44,473 nucleotides of DNA from Stieleria sedimenti (GTDB lineage Bacteria; Planctomycetota; Planctomycetia; Pirellulales; Pirellulaceae), in NCBI RefSeq assembly GCF_025060895.1, contig NZ_JANZKV010000168.1, positions 1-44,473 on the forward strand, given 5' to 3'. This document shows positions 35,105 through 43,634 of this stretch, piece after piece; the first letter of the stretch is position 1; each line of letters begins with the position of its first letter. The notes beneath the pieces are model-generated. The model was not told the DNA's origin and did not search any database. It saw only the letters and a program-made list of their open reading frames with translations. Both the position numbers and the translations under genes were made by a program.

Positions 35105-35161
35105 GTGGGATGGGCTTCCAGCCTGTCACGGCGAAAACGACAGGCTGGAAGGCTAGCCCAC
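35105..35161. repeat. Long hairpin between convergent genes
   Basis: Arms 35105-35127 and 35139-35161 pair over about 23 bp with one or two mismatches; the core is GGCTTCCAGCCTGTC against GACAGGCTGGAAG, with an 11-nt loop. There is no T run. It may act as a bidirectional transcription end for the membrane protein and the O-methyltransferase genes. Its strength and position suggest a dispersed repeat, though no second copy is in this window. Confidence 0.85.
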
Positions 35162-35196
35162 ACTCAATTCCCGTCACTTGTTGTTCCGTTCGTTGC

Positions 35197-36237
35197 TCAA
35201 CGCTTGATTGCGGTGATGAATCCGCGGTCGGCGATGGTGTCTTGATAGGGACCGACGTCGAATCCGAAATCGGCAAGGATCTTGCCGTATTCGGCCGGGC
35301 AGTAACACTTGCCGCGTGTGATGTTGACCAACAACACGGAATATTCCGCGACCGGCAGCGGACCGGCTTTGTCATCGTCGAGAAACGCTTCATGGATGAT
35401 CATGCGGCCTCCCGAAGGCAACGCAGCGGAGGCCTTCTGGATCAGTGTACGGATCTCCGGAAAGTCCCAGTCGTGCAACACATTGGACAGCAGCACGCAA
35501 TCGGCGCCGGTGGGCCACGGATCAGTAAACATGTTGCCCTGGACCACGTCGATTCGATCTTGCAGCCCGTGACGGAGAATCTCGTCGCGAGTCAGCCGAT
35601 CGACAGGGGCCTGTTCTAACACGGTCGCTCGCAGGTGGTCGTGCTTGGCGACCAGCGTCGAAGAGTAAATCCCTGATCCGCCGCCGACATCCAACACATG
35701 TTTGCAATCGGCGAGAAACGGTCCGGTCTTGTCGGCAAGCACTTGTCCCATCGCCGTGCCGCGACAATTCATCAGGTCCGTGAACCCCTTGGCAAAGTCC
35801 TCGTCCATCATCGAGGCGTGCCAGTCGTTGCCGTCTTCGCTGGCCTGCCAATTGGCCGGGCGATCATGCTGCAGAACTTGCAGGCAACCCAGGGCGATCG
35901 GTGAATCCACGATCGGTGTATAATACGGCCCCAAGAACCATGGCGAATGATCGACAAGATGCTCCCGTCCCAGCGCCGTTAATTCGTGTCGGCCGGAGTC
36001 GGTGCGAATCAACCCGCCGGCACGACAAAGGGTGAGCAGCACATCCAAGGGCCGCGCCGCGAGCGAGAAATGCTGCTCGATGGATTCGGTCGTGGCCGAT
36101 CCCCGCGCATGGATCCAAGAGAACAGATTCAGCTTGCCGATGGCGACGGCCAGCATCTCGGGCGCGTATTGGCGATCCCGATACCGCAGCAATAAAGCGG
36201 GATCGGTGGAAGGATTTTGCTGGAGGTCGTTTGACAT
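35197..36237 (-). CDS. SAM-dependent O-methyltransferase, plant OMT/hydroxyneurosporene-methyltransferase type
   Basis: This 346-aa protein begins with an all-helical dimerisation region (about residues 20-100, including a winged-helix part SIEQHFSLAARPLDVLLTLC). The class I methyltransferase domain follows: SAM motif I VLDVGGGSG (181-189), acidic residue in VLEQAPVD (207-214), and the catalytic-base region LHDWDFPE with His255. It ends with the typical PLPVAEYSVLLVNITRGK motif region. These enzymes methylate a hydroxyl of an aromatic or carotenoid-type substrate. No biosynthetic neighbours identify the acceptor. Confidence 0.9.
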   Translation of the reverse strand: MSNDLQQNPSTDPALLLRYRDRQYAPEMLAVAIGKLNLFSWIHARGSATTESIEQHFSLAARPLDVLLTLCRAGGLIRTDSGRHELTALGREHLVDHSPWFLGPYYTPIVDSPIALGCLQVLQHDRPANWQASEDGNDWHASMMDEDFAKGFTDLMNCRGTAMGQVLADKTGPFLADCKHVLDVGGGSGIYSSTLVAKHDHLRATVLEQAPVDRLTRDEILRHGLQDRIDVVQGNMFTDPWPTGADCVLLSNVLHDWDFPEIRTLIQKASAALPSGGRMIIHEAFLDDDKAGPLPVAEYSVLLVNITRGKCYCPAEYGKILADFGFDVGPYQDTIADRGFITAIKR

Positions 36238-36557
36238 GTCGGAGTGTTTGTGATGCGGTACAGTTCAACAGGTCCGCAAGTGTCGTCGCGAAACAACGGG
36301 CGGTCAATTGCAGTCGAACGTTGCGTAGCTAAGTCGCCAGACGGCGTTCATGACCAGACGGGGAAGCAGAATGATGATGTGGCAGAATGATGGGGTAGCA
36401 GAATGATGGGGTAGCCGTCTGATGCAGGCTCCGCGATCTGAGCGCTCAGAACATGATTCTGCCCCGTATGATTCTGCCACTTCAAATCCTTTCCATCATG
36501 CTGCCATCGAGAACACTTTCGCACCAAGCGGGCGATCACTGTTTCCTGTGGTGTCGA
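36238..36557. other. Intergenic region with an ATGATTCTGCC repeat cluster
   Basis: This 320-bp gap lies between two minus-strand genes. Its centre (36366-36478) holds short direct and inverted repeats, described separately. The left end upstream of 36237 should carry the O-methyltransferase promoter. No gene is evident. Confidence 0.6.
36366..36478. repeat. 16-bp direct repeats with inverted partners
   Basis: GCAGAATGATG occurs at 36366, 36382 and 36398, an exact 16-bp spacing, the last two followed by GGGTA. On the far side, inverted versions (ATGATTCTGCC at 36453-36463 and 36468-36478, about 15 bp apart) face them. The whole can fold as a stem about 13-30 bp long around a central 50-nt region. 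Confidence 0.8.
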
Positions 36558-38324
36558 TCATTCGGTGTTCGTTGCATCGTCCGCGGATTGAACGAGTTGC
36601 TCAACCGTCGTCTCGAGCTGCATCCCGGTGAAGTCTAAGGCCGCGACCTTGCCGTCTTGATTGAAGATCGCGACGAAGGGCAGCGAGACCAAGCCGAACT
36701 TGGTGGCGATCGGATTTCCCTGGTCGACGTTCGATGAGGAAACGCTTCGAAAGCTGGGGAAACCGAGATCATTCTGCGCCAGGAACTCGCCCAGCGGCGC
36801 CTGCTCTGAATCGAGGTTCATTCCCACGATGGCGATTTGATCGGGATGCCGCGATTGGATTTCTTTGAGCATCGGGACGATCTGCAGCGATTGGGGAATC
36901 GTCACGGCCCAAAACGGCATCAACACAACCTTGCCCTTGACGCTGCTTGATGAGATACCGTTGCCGTCGAGTGTTGGCAGGTTGGCCAACGCGTCGAACG
37001 AGGTCCCGATGACGTCACGACGTGCTTCCATCGCCATTCGCGCCGTTTCGATTTCATTTGCCGTGGCGGAGTCGGTATCGGCAAATCCATCGGCCAGGAT
37101 GCGAAACGTTTCTTCGACAAACGCGTCACGTTGGGCCGCTTCGAGCTGCAAAGCCGACGTCCCTAAGAATTCCACCGTGTTCATCTCGGGGGCTTCGCGA
37201 ACCAATTCCGTCACGGCCTCGGTCCATCGCGCCAAAGCCACGTTGTCGTTCTGCAAAATCTCCCCGAGCAGGCGTCTGGCGGAGTCATACTTGGCGGTCC
37301 CGGCGGCATCGGCGGCGACTTGTGCGATCATCTTGTCGGGCGAGTTGCCGTACAACGCCAGGATCTTGTCGCGGACCCGAGCCGATTCGTCGATCAAGCC
37401 GTAATTGGCCAACACCTGCCTGGCCTCGGCCATCATCAAGACCGCCGGAATGTCGGCGGTGCGACTGGCCGTCATCCCTTCAATCAGCGAGACGATTTCT
37501 TGGGCCGCCGATTCGCGTCCAGCCCTCAGCCCGTCGATCGCGAACCCGATCAGCACGATCCGGCTGTCACCGGCGATCGTGGGTTCCGGCGACGACAGGT
37601 TCTCGCGCGCAAGTGCTTCGAGCGCCTTGGCCGAACCCAGGTCGCCCATCGCCGAAAGGTGCGAGAGCGCCTGGAGTTGGCCCCGCAAGCCCGCGGTGCG
37701 TTGCTTGGCGGTGGCATCGGTGTGGTCTTGGAGCCGGACGGCGGCTTGCAGCTTGCTTCTGACCAGCTGTTGCATCAGCTCGTTGGCCTGATTCGGGTCT
37801 TGCAGCTGTTCGCGGCCGCGGGCGAGCATCTCCATGTCGCGGTCGGACTCTTCCAGGTATGTCATCAATTCGCCGGCGGTCAGGTCGTCGCGAAGTTCAC
37901 GTTGGGCGGCGCCGGCTCCGGCGGCATCGATCATCTCCGGAATCCCCGCGGGGATTCCGGTCGTTTCGGCCAATTCGAACCCAGGCGGTGATTCCGATGG
38001 CGAATCGGGCGGACTGGGAGCGGTCGATCCGCGCGGCGGCGTCCTGCGACCGGCCAAGTCGCCACGTTCTCCGGCCGTCGAAGGCAGCGGTGTGGTCTGT
38101 TGAGAAAACGAGTCGGATCCGACATCGGGCTCCTCACCACTGGCCGCCATGTCGGCAGCACTGCGAATCAAGGCGTCATCGCTTTCGCCCGTCGCGGCGG
38201 CGGCGGCATCGTGAGAGTTTGGATCGGTTTCATTGCGGGAGCACCCGGGCATCACCACGACGACGGATAGCAAAATGGCGGAAAGAATGTTGGTTGATTC
38301 GCCCGAAAGCATACGGATGCGCAT
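36558..38324 (-). CDS. Lipoprotein-like TlpA/thioredoxin-fold protein lacking the CXXC
   Basis: The start is uncertain: ATGs at 38393, 38378, 38324 and 38312. Those at 38324 or 38312 place a hydrophobic segment and VMPGC (near-lipobox) at the N-terminus, so 38324 is preferred (588 aa). About residues 35-130 are low-complexity; 130-440 are helical repeats (TPR/HEAT-like); the C-terminal 140 residues are a TlpA/AhpC-type fold (KGKVVLMPFWAVTIPQSLQIVPML, IVGMNLDSEQAPLGEFL, LVSLPFVAIFNQDG). The redox site, normally WCxxC, reads WAVTIP with no cysteine, although the cis-proline (LPF) is kept. It may be a non-redox relative that binds a partner. It probably sits in the outer envelope. Confidence 0.82.
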   Translation of the reverse strand: MRIRMLSGESTNILSAILLSVVVVMPGCSRNETDPNSHDAAAAATGESDDALIRSAADMAASGEEPDVGSDSFSQQTTPLPSTAGERGDLAGRRTPPRGSTAPSPPDSPSESPPGFELAETTGIPAGIPEMIDAAGAGAAQRELRDDLTAGELMTYLEESDRDMEMLARGREQLQDPNQANELMQQLVRSKLQAAVRLQDHTDATAKQRTAGLRGQLQALSHLSAMGDLGSAKALEALARENLSSPEPTIAGDSRIVLIGFAIDGLRAGRESAAQEIVSLIEGMTASRTADIPAVLMMAEARQVLANYGLIDESARVRDKILALYGNSPDKMIAQVAADAAGTAKYDSARRLLGEILQNDNVALARWTEAVTELVREAPEMNTVEFLGTSALQLEAAQRDAFVEETFRILADGFADTDSATANEIETARMAMEARRDVIGTSFDALANLPTLDGNGISSSSVKGKVVLMPFWAVTIPQSLQIVPMLKEIQSRHPDQIAIVGMNLDSEQAPLGEFLAQNDLGFPSFRSVSSSNVDQGNPIATKFGLVSLPFVAIFNQDGKVAALDFTGMQLETTVEQLVQSADDATNTE

Positions 38325-38617
38325 GGAAAGGTTCACGGAAAAACGGGTCAGGACTCTGATTGCCCAACTATATCGCATAGACCGACTTTCCACTGCGCCG
38401 GGATCATGATTGCGACTGAATCAACACGTCAGCCCACCGCATTCCTCGCGTTTCTTCCCACTTAGCGATCGCGCCGTTTCCGAAGCCACCCTCCTGGTAG
38501 GCATTGGTACCTCAACCGCTTAAAAACGGCACGATCTCCAAAGCCGGGGGAGAAGCTGTTAAACTGCATCGCCTTCAACTCCACCTTGATTCCCCACCTC
38601 GCCCCAACATTTCCGCC

Positions 38618-40108
38618 ATGCGACCATTCCTCGCTTGTAGCTTGCTGTGCTTGCTGACACTCTCTTCCTTCGCGCAAGAACGCCCCAATGTCGTCGTCGT
38701 GCTGTGCGATGACATTCGCTGGAACGCGCTCTCCTGCGCCGGCCACCCGCACCTGAAAACGCCCCACATCGACCGCCTGGCCGCCGAGGGCATTTATTTC
38801 GAGAACATGTTCTGCACGACCAGCTTGTGCTCTCCCAGTCGTGCCACCATCCTGAGCGGACTTTACGCCCACGCCCACGGGGTCACCAACAACTTCACCG
38901 ACTACCCCGCCGAGTTGGATAGTTTCCCAAGACGGCTGCAAGAGGCCGGCTACCAGACCGCGTACATCGGCAAGTGGCACATGGGCGAAAAGAACGACGA
39001 GCCCCGCCCCGGATTCAACTACTTCGTCACCCACAAGGGCCAGGGCAGCTACTTCGATACGGAGTTCAACATCAATGGAACCGGAAGCCGCGTCGTGCCG
39101 GGTTACTACACCACCGTGGTGACCGACATGTCGATCGATTGGATCGACAAACATCGCGCCGACGACGCCTCCAAGCCGTTCATGTTGATGATCGGTCAGA
39201 AGGCACCGCACAGTTTCTATTTCCCCGAACCGAAATACGAACATGTCTTTGACGACGTCGAAGTCAACTACCCGCACTCATCGTTCAAGCTGGACGACAA
39301 ACCGAAATGGATCACCCAGCGACTCTCAACGTGGCACGGCATCTATGGGCCGATCTTCGATTGGCGCAAAGAATTCCCCAACGACAAAGCCAGCGGTGTC
39401 GTTGATTTCGCCCGCATGGTCCGGGCGTATTGGGGGACCATTTTGTCGGTCGACGACAGCGTCGGCCGGCTGGTCGATCATCTGAAAGCGGCCGGGCAAT
39501 TCGACAACACCCTGTTCATTTTCATGGGCGACAACGGATTGCTCGAAGGGGAACACGGTATGGTCGATAAACGGACGGCCCACGAGGCCAGCGCCCGTGT
39601 GCCGATGATCATCCGCTACCCCCGCTGGACCAAAGCTTCCGGGCCGGTGCGGATCAAACAACAGGTCCTGACGACCGATGTCGCGCCGACGATCTTGGAC
39701 GCAGCCGGTGCCACCCAGATGACCAACATTCACGGCAGCTCGATCAAACCGCTGATCTCCGGAGACGACAGCGGCTGGCGGACCGAATGGCTGTATCACT
39801 ACAACTACGAAAAACAATTCCCCTACACGCCCAACGTCCGCTCGGTGCGGGGAGACCGCTACAAGTACATTCGCTATCCGCACGGCGACGGGTCCCCGGA
39901 TCGTCACATGGCCGAGTTGTACGACATGCAGAACGACCCGTCGGAATCAACCAATCTGGTCAACGCCCCCGCACACCAGTCGACGATCGCGGAAATGGAG
40001 CAGCGGTTGTTGCGGGCGATGAAAGCCGTCGGACTCGATCCGAGCAACGACACCATGCCGCTGGATGCCGGCATCGGAACCGCGCTGCCGGACAAGGCGA
40101 TTCGTTAG
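38618..40108 (+). CDS. Secreted sulfatase (arylsulfatase/mucin-desulfating-like)
   Basis: ATG 38618 gives a 496-aa protein with signal peptide ([20 protein letters not shown]). The core begins [12 protein letters not shown] (metal-binding DD), and the formylglycine motif CSPSR begins at Cys71, followed by [14 protein letters not shown]. Further family blocks are YIGKWHMG and [14 protein letters not shown]. The C-terminal part with [11 protein letters not shown] and [16 protein letters not shown] is typical of the S1 family including N-acetylglucosamine-6-sulfatase-like enzymes. It needs a formylglycine-generating enzyme, not found in this window. It is the second of two sulfatases here, 30 kb apart. 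The substrate is unknown. Confidence 0.93.
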   Translation: MRPFLACSLLCLLTLSSFAQERPNVVVVLCDDIRWNALSCAGHPHLKTPHIDRLAAEGIYFENMFCTTSLCSPSRATILSGLYAHAHGVTNNFTDYPAELDSFPRRLQEAGYQTAYIGKWHMGEKNDEPRPGFNYFVTHKGQGSYFDTEFNINGTGSRVVPGYYTTVVTDMSIDWIDKHRADDASKPFMLMIGQKAPHSFYFPEPKYEHVFDDVEVNYPHSSFKLDDKPKWITQRLSTWHGIYGPIFDWRKEFPNDKASGVVDFARMVRAYWGTILSVDDSVGRLVDHLKAAGQFDNTLFIFMGDNGLLEGEHGMVDKRTAHEASARVPMIIRYPRWTKASGPVRIKQQVLTTDVAPTILDAAGATQMTNIHGSSIKPLISGDDSGWRTEWLYHYNYEKQFPYTPNVRSVRGDRYKYIRYPHGDGSPDRHMAELYDMQNDPSESTNLVNAPAHQSTIAEMEQRLLRAMKAVGLDPSNDTMPLDAGIGTALPDKAIR

Positions 40109-40520
40109 CAGATCGTCGACTCCGATTTTGAAGTCTCGAAACTCGCGTCGGGCATGCTGTGCATGCCAAGAGACCACGCGTAGGGCATGCTGTGCATGCC
40201 AAGAGACCTCGCGTAGGGCATGCTGTGCATGCCAATGGACCGTCAGGCACGGCCTGACCTACCACGCGCTCCTCATTTCCGCCGACTCGACAGGAAACCG
40301 TGGCTGGGGGAGAGGTAGGAAGATTTTGAAGGTAGGAAAAGACGCTCCATCGAATGGATGGCGTGACACGGCGGTTCGGCGCAGCCCAGACTGCAAGACG
40401 AAGCGGGCGGGATGGCGACAGGAGGGGGGCTGAACCGGCCGCGGGAACCGTCAGGGACGTATCGATTGGACCGAGATGCTAGGTTAGTGCCTCTTTCCCC
40501 AGCCGCCGAGGAATTAATCC
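40109..40520. other. Intergenic region with a hairpin-rich repeat tract
   Basis: This 412-bp gap after the sulfatase holds the 33-bp tandem array (40147-40233) followed directly by another short palindrome, GTCAGG-CACGG-CCTGAC (40241-40257). The right half, up to the ribosome site GAGGA before 40521, shows nothing definite and should hold the promoter of the next gene. Confidence 0.6.
40147..40233. repeat. Tandem 33-bp repeat with GGCATGC-TGT-GCATGCC palindrome
   Basis: Units of the form GTAGGGCATGCTGTGCATGC plus one C lie at 40147, 40180 and 40213, with an exact 33-bp period and spacers AAGAGACCACGC and AAGAGACCTCGC. The first unit differs by one base. The same 21-bp unit occurs once in reverse orientation at 14870-14890. 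Short palindrome arms suggest a hairpin-forming REP-like element. Confidence 0.92.
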
Positions 40521-40970
40521 ATGAAGTTCTTACAGCGTCTCTTGTCCAAACCCCAGCCCTCGCACGTTCTGAAAATTCGTTTGTTTGGACCAGGCACCTT
40601 TGACATCGAGGTAACGTCGTTGTCGATAAAAAGCCTAAATGTGTTCTGGAAGGCAACGTCCAACGAATGGACTCGCAAGGACGGGGAACGCCACTTGTAC
40701 CAGTTGCAGACCGATGCGGCATTGGTGTCGGATACCGAGCATCGTCTCCCCACTGCGATCCGCGTCGAAATCGCGGGCAAGGTCATCGGGCATCTCGGCC
40801 ACGCCGACGCCTTGCGGCTGCACCGTCGGGTGAGCGACCTGGGTTATCACCGCATCCATTCGATCTGCCAAGCCTACGTGGTCGGACGCTCGGGTTTATG
40901 GGAAGTGACACTCGACTTCGATCCCAGCTTGCCCGATACAAAAGCCGCGTTATCCGAGGCGGAAAGCTGA
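40521..40970 (+). CDS. Small protein with HIRAN-like domain (tentative)
   Basis: This 149-aa protein has a GAGGA ribosome site about 9 nt before ATG 40521. It is basic at the N-terminus (KFLQRLLSKPQPSHVLKIRLFG). The centre and end (PTAIRVEIAGKVIGHLGHADALRLHRRV, then AYVVGRSGLWEVTLDFDPSLP) resemble the strand-helix pattern of HIRAN-like domains found in DNA-processing proteins and in small bacterial proteins of unknown role. The match is by pattern only. A chance resemblance cannot be excluded. Confidence 0.65.
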   Translation: MKFLQRLLSKPQPSHVLKIRLFGPGTFDIEVTSLSIKSLNVFWKATSNEWTRKDGERHLYQLQTDAALVSDTEHRLPTAIRVEIAGKVIGHLGHADALRLHRRVSDLGYHRIHSICQAYVVGRSGLWEVTLDFDPSLPDTKAALSEAES

Positions 40971-41227
40971 GCCCGCTCGGGATCGGCAGCACGGGTAACG
41001 ATTTGCCATGGTAAATTTTGGGCGCGGTTCCATGCACAAATCCCCAAGATCTTCCTCCCCCTCCCGCCTCGCATGCGTTTCCGGCTGCGGTTGCTCACCA
41101 CAACCCCCATACCCTATTCTCTTGGGTTGACGCCAGGTGCGGCGGCTGAGCGAATTGAATCGCATGCCGCCACACGGGCTCCCCTTCACCATCCCGGACA
41201 AAACCCGACAGACAAGGAACGCGACGC
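40971..41227. other. Intergenic region before the Aas-like gene
   Basis: This is 257 bp with no gene or repeat family I recognise. AAGGA about 9 nt before 41228 is the ribosome site of the next gene. Confidence 0.45.
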
Positions 41228-43564
41228 ATGGGTGGTTGGTACGTGTTGGGAATCATCATCGTTTCCCTGTTATTGCTCTCCGCGATGGCGGTTTTCCTGC
41301 CTCGCTTATTCGTTCGCGCCATCTTCCGTCCGATGCTGGCGTTGTTTTATCGCAAACGCGTGCTGGGTCTAGAGAACCTGCCTGCTTCGGGCGGCTACCT
41401 GATCGTCAGCAATCATGTCTCCTGGATCGATGGCATCGTGATCTTGTGGATGATGCCCCGCAATGTTCGCTTCGTCGTCGACGGCTCCAATTTCGGTTCG
41501 GCGTTCGCCAAGTGGATCGCCGCCGCCTTTGACACGATCCTGATGGTCGCCAACCCGAAATCGATCATGCGGGCGCTCAAGGCCGCACGCGAGGCGCTCA
41601 AAGCCGGCGACGTCGTCGGCATCTTTCCCGAAGGCACGATCACGCGGACCGGGCAGTTGCAAGCGTTCAAACCGGGCATGGGCAAGATCCTGCAGGGACA
41701 TGACGCCCCCGTGGTTCCGGTTTACCTGGACGGCATGTGGGGCAGCATTTTCAGCTACAGCGGCGGAAAGTTCTTCTTCAAATGGCCGGACAAGTTTCGC
41801 CGTCGATTGACGCTCTACATCGGCAAACCGCTCCCCAACGACACACCGATCGAACTGGTCCGTTCTCAAGTCAATCAGCTCAATGCCAAGGCGCAAACCG
41901 ACCATCGACATGAGTTCCCCATCCTCGCCGGGGAGGTGATCCGAGCTTGGCGACATCGTGGAAAACGGCTTCAAATCGCCGATTCGATGGGAACCGAACT
42001 GGGCGGCCGCGAAGCCTTGACGCGCGCGTTCGCACTGCGGCGTGTGCTATCGCGGGAGGTTTTTGCAAAGGACGAAACCAATATCGGAGTGTTCTTGCCG
42101 CCCAGCGCCGGCGCGGTGGTTGTCAACGTTGCGCTGGCACTCGATCGCCGCGTTTCGGCCAACCTGAACTACACCGTTTCCAGCGAAGTCATCAATCACT
42201 GCATCCGGGAAATCAACATTCGCCATGTGCTCACGAGCGAACGATTCCTGAGCAAAGTAGGTATCAAGATCGACTCCGACACCGTGACCCTGGAATCGAT
42301 CCGCGACAAAATCACGACGGCGGACAAAGTCATCGCGTTCATCCAGGCCAACGTGATCCCGAGGCGACTGCTGCGACGCATGCTGGGTCTGCACCGTGTC
42401 AAAAGCGATGATCTGATGACGGTGATCTTCACCAGCGGTTCGACCGGCATGCCCAAGGGCGTGATGCTCAGCCAGGCCAACATCAGCCACAACGTCGACG
42501 CGATCAAAAAAGCCATTCGCCTCAATGACGAAGACGTCGTGCTGGGCATCCTGCCGTTTTTCCATTCGTTCGGATACAGCGTCACGCTCTGGGCGACCCA
42601 GGTCCTGGGTCCCTGCGGCGTTTATCACTTCAACCCGCTCGACTCGCGACAGATCGGCAAGCTGGCCGAAAAGTACGGCGGGACGGTCCTGCTTGCTACG
42701 CCGACGTTCTTGCGAAGCTACATCCGACGCGTGAAACCGGAACAATTCAAGACCCTGGACACCTGCATTGTCGGCGCCGAGAAGATGCCGGCGGACCTCT
42801 TCGACTCCTTCGAACAGACCTTCGGACTCCGACCGGTGGAAGGCTACGGGACGACGGAATTGAGCCCACTGGTTTCGGTCAACATCCCCCCGAGTCGTTC
42901 TCCGGCCGCCTACCAACTCGATCGCATCGAAGGATCCGTCGGCCGCCCGCTGCCGGGCGTCTGCGCGAAAGTGGTCTCCCAGGATTCGGGCGACGAACAA
43001 CCGGCGGGTATCGACGGCATGCTGATGATCGCCGGGCCCAACGTGATGACCGGATACGCCGGACAAAAAGAGCTGACCGAAAAAGCGATCCAATCGGGCT
43101 GGTACAACACCGGCGACATCGCCAACATCGACGACCAAGGTTTCATCCACATCACCGGTCGACTGAGCCGGTTCTCCAAGATCGGCGGCGAAATGGTCCC
43201 GCACCTGAAGGTCGAAGAGGAAATCGCCAAGTCGATTGCCCAGTCGCCGTCGAGCGAATCGCCTGACGACGGAGCCGCAGATGGCAAAGGAACCGACGAC
43301 GAAAATGCAGTGACGCTCTGCGTCACCGCCGTCCCCGACAGCAAGAAGGGCGAACGCCTGATCGTGCTGCACCGCCGACTGGACAAAAACATCGACGAAA
43401 TTTTGGCCGATCTCAAAACCGCCGGGCTGCCCAATCTGTTCATCCCGTCGCAGGATGCGTTTTACGAAGTCGAACAAATCCCCTTGCTCGGAACCGGCAA
43501 ACTGGACCTCAAGGGCGCCAAAGACCTGGCGCTGCAACTGGCCGCCGGGAAATCGAGTGATTGA
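41228..43564 (+). CDS. Acyltransferase/AMP-ligase fusion (Aas-like, without transporter domain)
   Basis: This 778-aa protein starts at ATG 41228 with an AAGGA site. An N-terminal membrane segment (about 5-30) precedes a PlsC-type acyltransferase: NHVSWID with H63 and D68 (H-x4-D), FPEGT at 133-137, and VPVYLDGMWG. From about residue 235 an adenylate-forming domain follows, with the phosphate-binding TSGSTGMPKG near 400, EGYGTTELSP, and TGDIANIDDQGFIHITGR. E. coli Aas joins the same two activities (2-acylglycerophosphoethanolamine acyltransferase and acyl-ACP synthetase); some related proteins also carry an MFS (LplT) domain, which is absent here. It would re-acylate lysophospholipids or incorporate exogenous fatty acids at the inner membrane. 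It converges with a phospholipid-synthesis gene. The exact acceptor is inferred. Confidence 0.9.
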   Translation: MGGWYVLGIIIVSLLLLSAMAVFLPRLFVRAIFRPMLALFYRKRVLGLENLPASGGYLIVSNHVSWIDGIVILWMMPRNVRFVVDGSNFGSAFAKWIAAAFDTILMVANPKSIMRALKAAREALKAGDVVGIFPEGTITRTGQLQAFKPGMGKILQGHDAPVVPVYLDGMWGSIFSYSGGKFFFKWPDKFRRRLTLYIGKPLPNDTPIELVRSQVNQLNAKAQTDHRHEFPILAGEVIRAWRHRGKRLQIADSMGTELGGREALTRAFALRRVLSREVFAKDETNIGVFLPPSAGAVVVNVALALDRRVSANLNYTVSSEVINHCIREINIRHVLTSERFLSKVGIKIDSDTVTLESIRDKITTADKVIAFIQANVIPRRLLRRMLGLHRVKSDDLMTVIFTSGSTGMPKGVMLSQANISHNVDAIKKAIRLNDEDVVLGILPFFHSFGYSVTLWATQVLGPCGVYHFNPLDSRQIGKLAEKYGGTVLLATPTFLRSYIRRVKPEQFKTLDTCIVGAEKMPADLFDSFEQTFGLRPVEGYGTTELSPLVSVNIPPSRSPAAYQLDRIEGSVGRPLPGVCAKVVSQDSGDEQPAGIDGMLMIAGPNVMTGYAGQKELTEKAIQSGWYNTGDIANIDDQGFIHITGRLSRFSKIGGEMVPHLKVEEEIAKSIAQSPSSESPDDGAADGKGTDDENAVTLCVTAVPDSKKGERLIVLHRRLDKNIDEILADLKTAGLPNLFIPSQDAFYEVEQIPLLGTGKLDLKGAKDLALQLAAGKSSD

Positions 43565-43590
43565 CCGGAGGGCTCGCGTCCTACCGCTAA
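43563..43590. repeat. Single arm of the GC-rich palindrome family
   Basis: The 28 bp beginning GACCGGAGGGCTCGCG and ending CCGCTAA match one arm of the palindromes at 8389-8414 and 25244-25271 with a few substitutions. The first two bases (GA) form part of the Aas-like gene's stop codon TGA. No second arm is seen, so it may be a decayed or partial copy. Confidence 0.85.
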
Positions 43591-43634
43591 CAAGAAGACA
43601 CGCCGCTTGATGGCATTGGGCTGGCGTTGATGCC

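Noticed and set aside
40147-40233. CRISPR array
   Set aside because: The 12-bp spacers are nearly identical to each other, there are only three units, and the unit also occurs alone at 14870.
42047-43537. 496-codon minus-strand frame opposite the Aas-like gene
   Set aside because: The plus-strand gene has clear PlsC and AMP-binding motifs; the antisense product has no family features.
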